NCBI RefSeq assembly: GCF_007655135.1
Contig: NC_045132.1
Span: 9,796,001-9,860,000 of the forward strand
DNA from: Punica granatum
Lineage: Eukaryota > Streptophyta > Magnoliopsida > Myrtales > Lythraceae
Direction: 5' to 3'
DNA length: 64,000 bases
Part shown: in pieces, positions 59,676-64,000 of the stretch
Position numbering within the stretch: position 1 is the first letter of the stretch
How the letters are laid out: every line of letters begins with the position of its first letter
The notes under the pieces: model-generated
The model's database searches: none
What the model saw: the letters and a program-made list of their open reading frames with translations, nothing else
What the model was told of the DNA's origin: nothing
Made by a program: the position numbers and the translations under genes

Positions 59676-61339
59676 GTTTCATGCCTTATGGTTATCGCTA
59701 TTAATATGTTCTGGTTATGATCTTCATTGGTTTTGTCCTTTAATCAGATGAAGAAGAGAACAAGGAAATCTGTTGAAGTAGCTGGCCTTTCAAGATCAAA
59801 TGCTCCTAAGATAGCACTTAGGCATAATAATAAACTTGTTTGCATTTGGGATCCTAATTTGATTTTTGTGGCTCAATCATTGACTTGTCTAATGCAGGGG
59901 AAGAAGATAGTGGGAGTATTACTATTGAAATTCATCTGTATGAGCCTACATCACCTTAGGTTCAAGAGAAGGGAATGAAGAAGTACATATAGGTATTTGC
60001 ATTGTCTGAAGCAGTGGTGATTCAAGCTTTTGGGTGTTGATAGCTCAATGTCATTTTGTGGGATGGAACTTGTATAGATTGAATTAAACTAAATTAGAAT
60101 TGTGCTTTGTTTGGAGAATGGAGTACAGTTAATGTTGGTTGCGGAAACTACTTGGCCTATATCCGAGAATTGTATGGCTCACTTTGCATTAACTTAGCTT
60201 GCAATATGAATGTTTTTGCAATATCAATCATCATTTTGACCATTTATATTGCCCATTTGCTTTTGTTATATGTAAACTGCAAGCACTCGGAGTGTATCGA
60301 GATCCATATATTTACTTTGGCTTTGGTAATTTCGCTTTGGTATTAACAAGGTTATTGCAAGGAAATGTTGTATAATAACTTCGGAGATTGACAATATGCA
60401 TCTTCAAACAAGGGTAATCGTTTGCTCAAACAAAAGTTTCATTAAACAAACAATAGTATAATACATAATTCTTACCCTTTTATTGACCCAAAGGACCTCC
60501 AACAAACCACAAGGATCACCAGAAATAGTCATCTTTCATTTCATCGTAAGCAAACAAGCTAATACAACTACTACCATAGCCAAAAACCAACAAAATAGCT
60601 TCCATCTCTTCATCTACATATCAATCCTCTCAGACCTCTCAATCTTCTTCCTTAATTGAGTAATTATTTTATGCTCTTGGTACAAGCTGCCAGTGATATC
60701 CAAATGATCCTTCACTCAAAATACCCGTAAGTCATTGTATCATTTTTCCAAAAAGGGCACTTGTAAAATGAATGTCTAGATTTGCAATGGTGCTTGATAT
60801 CATCCTTAATGCTCACTTTTTGTAGTAACAAAAGATGAGCCCACCACTTTCCCTGTTTTGCGGGCCCCTGTCCATGCTCGAACAGGTTTTGGTGTAATTT
60901 TCCTTCATCTATTGAATTTGGGATTTTAGGGTTCAAATGGGAGTTAATTTGAAGTCAGATGAAGAAAAGAAGGGGGAAATGGCGACGAAAACGTTTTTGG
61001 TCAATGTGTTTAGACCAAAATGGTGTCGTTTGGTTTGGGGAGATAAGGAAAAAAAAGAATTTTGATGACCACATAAGCCTCCACATCAAGCAACCGTGAC
61101 GGCTGTTAGCGGCCACTTGAAGTCTAGACCTTTTTTTTTTGACGAAATGATCTTTGGAGGATTAATTTGTCCAACAAAATCTTTTGAGGACCAAACTGGT
61201 GGTTATGAAATCTTTCGGGACCAAAGTGTCAATTTTCTTTAAATCTTTCCATGTAGAGTGCTTAGTGAAACATAACAGAGTTTCTTAAAGAGGAAAGTGT
61301 CCAAATTGAAAGTGTACCTCTATTTATAAGGAAACTGGG

Positions 61340-62040
61340 TTGTTGATCATGTGCGTTACACGAAATTTGTAAAGACAAATTTGCTATGAAAAGTGAAATA
61401 TTAAGACGATAATTGATATCAAATTATAATTTACAGTAATATACAAAATACTTTTTAAATATTATATAAATTGTGATAAGTTAAATTTCAAATGCACGTC
61501 AGATAATATTAATTCAAGAGCTCATAAATAAAATCATTCATGTAAAATCATTCATATACATAATTTCAATTATAAATCTAATTTATAAGAAAATAATTTT
61601 TTAATCCTACAAATTCAAATACCTAGTTTTATTTAGTAAAAGAATAATAATCATAAAATCTATAAAATTTAAAGTGAAATATTCGCTAATATTTTATTCT
61701 AGCTCATATTTCATATACTAAGTTTTGTAAATTTGAATAATTTTAGATAAAAATGAGCCTATTACTTCAATAAGAGTTTTACTTAACTTGACTTTTATAA
61801 TGCTAACAATGAATTTTAAAATTAATTTAATAAAAAATAATATAATTCTAAATAATTCTTATTTTCCTAAGAATAAGTTATCAGAATCCTTCTTCTTTTT
61901 TTTGGTAGAACGTTTAGAATCCTTCTTTAATATTTCTTGGTATAGATTTCTTTAATTGCAATAGTAAGAATTATTGTTATTTAAATTTTGTGTTATATAC
62001 TAATTTATTAAGACGTTTACTATTCTAACCCTATTTATTA
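61340..62040. repeat. AT-rich dispersed repeat, copy 2
   Basis: It aligns along most of its length with 50459-51130 in the same orientation. The left end carries GTGCGTTACACGAAATTT, a counterpart of the GC-hairpin word of copy 1. Confidence 0.6.
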
Positions 62041-62058
62041 AGGTGTAGTCAAGTTTAT

Positions 62059-62060
62059 AA

Positions 62061-62097
<37 letters not shown>

Positions 62098-62137
62098 CGC
62101 GCGCGCGCGCGCGCGCGTGTGTTTGTGTGTGTGTGTA
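62059..62137. repeat. Compound (AT)n(GT)n(GC)n(GT)n tract
   Basis: About 79 bp of nearly unbroken purine-pyrimidine alternation: AT to about 62078, GT to 62097, GC to about 62116, then GT with one T interruption. Such tracts favour Z-DNA and are often length-variable. Confidence 0.95.
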
Positions 62138-62179
62138 GATTCGATAATGCAATCAATAAAGTTAGTTGCAGTACCAGTA

Positions 62180-62351
62180 AGGGTTGGTTCAACTTGTTCA
62201 ATACTTGTTCTCTTTAAGTAAGGTTTTGAGTTCGAATATTGTGAATAAAGAAAATCCAGGTTGAGAGAATTTTATCCTTTAGTAGTCCGACCCAGCTTGT
62301 GTGGTTTAGTCGGTACCCAATTGGACTTCAGAATATCAGAATTCATACTGA
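62180..62351 (+). mobile_element. SINE-like repeat, copy 2
   Basis: It matches 14308-14480. The B-box-like word GAGTTCGAATATTG is better kept here, and the 3' end TTGGACTTCAGAATATCAGAATT is shared with copy 1 (TTGGACTTCCGAATATCAGAATT). Confidence 0.45.
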
Positions 62352-63544
62352 AAAAATTGATTACACTATACCATCAAGTAAATTACTAAATATGTACTTA
62401 TAAAAAAATTAAAATATGTGAGTACAATTTAGGTATTTTACTAAAAACTAAATAAGATGTCTCGAAACCTATGTAATTTATTTCAAAATTTGTAATGCTT
62501 GTTTCCAAATATTTATGATTTGCCTTGAAATTTGCGTAATTTACTTTTTTGTTAGTAAATTAATTCCTTCATTAGTAATTCAATAATAATTTAAGTAACT
62601 TACTATAAATTGGAGTAATTTACTTTGATTATATGGTGCAATTAACTGCACCCTATACCTTCCCCGACTTACATATGTTAAATATTAGCTAAGAGTAAAT
62701 TCTATAATAATAAACAAGTTACATATTTTAAGGATTAAATGAAATTGAATTAAATAATAAACATATTGATTTTTATCATCGGAATAATAGTCCTGCACAA
62801 AGTATGTGTGAAGTGACTAGTTTTAAGTTAGTATAAAATAAGATTAAATAATTTAATGACATTTACTGCCCATATTTCAAGCCCCATGGCAGAAGTTTAA
62901 GGCTTTGTCTGGGAGTGCGACAGCAGTGATATAAGTATTTTTTATGTTGATTTTTAAGTAAAAGCAGTGTTTGATAAACTATTTCAAAGTCATGATTTAT
63001 TGATTTCAATGGTTGAAAACATAATTTCCCTTTACATAAAGGGGTTTTTCACGTTAAAAATCTTGGCATTCCTAGGCTGAATTTGGGGTTTTCCACATTA
63101 AAAATCTTGGTATTCTTGGGCTGAATTTTCTTTACTTTATTTTGAGGTTGCCTATTTAATTTACGCATTTGGTAAAAGATTGTAATTTCTGGGAGTTTGG
63201 TTAGCCGTTTCCCAACATATATCTCTGTGAAGTCATAGTGCATGAGCATCCATCGTATTGTTTTTGGTTGAAAACAAAATAGACGAAGAAACTTGAGTTT
63301 ACTTAATAATCAATAAGTCTTACACTATCACAAACGATAAGTATATTTTTAGAAAGTTATCATGATGTTAAATAAAGGCATATATGCGTAAATAATTTAG
63401 CACCATACCTTTTCATGATTTAGGATAACTAAAATATACAATGTCTTACCCGAACAATATATAATATAAATTGATCGATTTTACTCATTATTTAATTATT
63501 GATATTTATTTGTTTAAAAACAATAAAAACACAAAATTGACCAT

Positions 63545-63785
63545 GCAACGAAGTACATGCCCATTTTCGCTCTACTCCATTTATCTTCAATTCAACAATA
63601 CAATTATTACTTTTCTCTTTTTCTTTAATTTTTTTAACCATTCAATTCAATTTTTAATACTAAATTCTCTCAACTTTTCATTACTTTTTCTATAATTCAA
63701 CAATATAATTAATACTTTCTCTGAACTCTTCGTGCTTTTTCACACTTCTTCTCATAATTCAACAACACTATCATTACAACCCAAT

Positions 63786-63824
<39 letters not shown>

Positions 63825-63862
63825 TTAGAATAGAATACTCAACTTTAATCCCAAACAAGCTA
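63545..63862 (-). mobile_element. MITE, inverted copy with internal (TA)n
   Basis: Reading the minus strand gives the same blocks as 12388-12695 and 16286-16620: GTGTTGTTGAATTATGAG, GTGAAAAAG and TTTAATATTAAAAATTGAATTGAATGG, in the same order. The end near 63850 (CCCAAACAAGC) corresponds to the family's left terminus. A (TA)n run has expanded at 63788-63821. Confidence 0.65.
63788..63821. repeat. (TA)17 microsatellite
   Basis: This is a pure AT alternation inside the inverted MITE copy, absent from the sister copies at 12.4 and 16.3 kb. Confidence 0.9.
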
Positions 63863-64000
63863 ACGCATGCTCATGTCTGCTCAGGCAAAAAAACAAAACA
63901 AAAGACGCGCGCTCACTCTTTGTTTCCTTTTCAAAAGCACTTACTAGGGCTAAGGCGCAGATGGGCCTGTGGTCTGGCCGAAAAAAAAGAAAAAACAGAG

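Larger units (their letters stand above)
55937..61239 (+). mobile_element. 5.3-kb Mutator-like element (MULE) with perfect 9-bp target duplication
   Basis: Terminal inverted repeats lie at 55937-56160 and 61019-61239 (about 220 bp each). They begin GAGAAAATTGACACTTTGG and AAGAAAATTGACACTTTGG. Other shared words are CAGTTTGGTCCTCAAAAG, AAAGATCATTTCGTCAAA, GTGGAGGCTTATGTGG and CCCCAAACCAAA. TAAATCTTT flanks both ends (55928-55936 and 61240-61248) without mismatch. A decayed MuDR-type transposase fills the centre on the plus strand. The 9-bp duplication, long TIRs and transposase type all agree on Mutator. Confidence 0.95.
61249..63544. other. AT-rich intergenic DNA
   Basis: No gene is supported. 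It contains the second copy of an AT-rich dispersed repeat (61340-62040), a compound dinucleotide tract and a SINE-like repeat. At 63049-63130 the word TTTTTCACGTTAAAAATCTTGGCATTCCTAGGCTGAATTT-like block is repeated twice with a period of about 54 bp. Confidence 0.5.

Overview
This is nuclear DNA from a flowering plant. The evidence is a two-exon nuclear PSBO gene encoding a thylakoid-targeted precursor, a plant PADRE (DUF4228) gene, a plant-only XS/XH-domain gene relic, and dense nested plant transposons in AT-rich sequence. Codon style and repeat families look eudicot. A myrtalean such as pomegranate would fit, but that is an impression rather than a demonstration.

Only two intact protein genes are convincing, both on the minus strand: a short PADRE-domain gene at 8048-8557 and PSBO at 53053-54619 (two exons, one intron, 332 residues). 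PSBO has a G-box and clustered GATA/I-box motifs upstream, as expected of a light-regulated photosynthesis gene. A third minus-strand gene at 37014-39389 is a recognisable IDN2/FDM relative (XS-coiled-coil-XH, RNA-directed DNA methylation family). It is a pseudogene, with early stops, a frameshift and loss of much of the XS domain. The stretch upstream of it is a diverged tandem duplication.

The rest is mostly mobile DNA, region by region. (1) 1-6345: minus-strand Ty3/gypsy Tat-lineage remnant with gag end, protease, G-patch, reverse transcriptase, two RNase H domains and an integrase whose two catalytic Asp positions read Asn. (2) 11.7-16.6 kb: MITEs, a 457-bp tandem duplication, a decayed hAT copy and SINE-like pieces. 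(3) 19.2-21.5 kb: three foldback elements around a satellite of about 155 bp. (4) 23.5-32.2 kb: a gypsy 5' LTR plus broken gag, interrupted by a putative 4.8-kb solo LTR that holds a degenerate higher-order array. (5) 42.2-48.2 kb: a 6-kb TIR-bounded Mutator-like element without transposase. Nested in it is an LTR element, which itself contains a hAT element, a zinc-finger fragment and a foldback MITE. (6) 52.3 kb: a second copy of that MITE, just downstream of PSBO. (7) 55.9-61.2 kb: a 5.3-kb Mutator-like element with a perfect 9-bp target duplication, a decayed MuDR/SWIM transposase, and a MITE inserted in its coding region. (8) 61.3-64 kb: AT-rich repeats, a striking compound (AT)(GT)(GC)(GT) tract and an inverted MITE copy.

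The genes show no functional clustering. The main story is nested transposition, with several insertion sites that can be read at base resolution (9-bp target duplications, and one paralogous empty site inside the window). I found no tRNA or rRNA genes and no CRISPR, and no convincing new enzymatic system.
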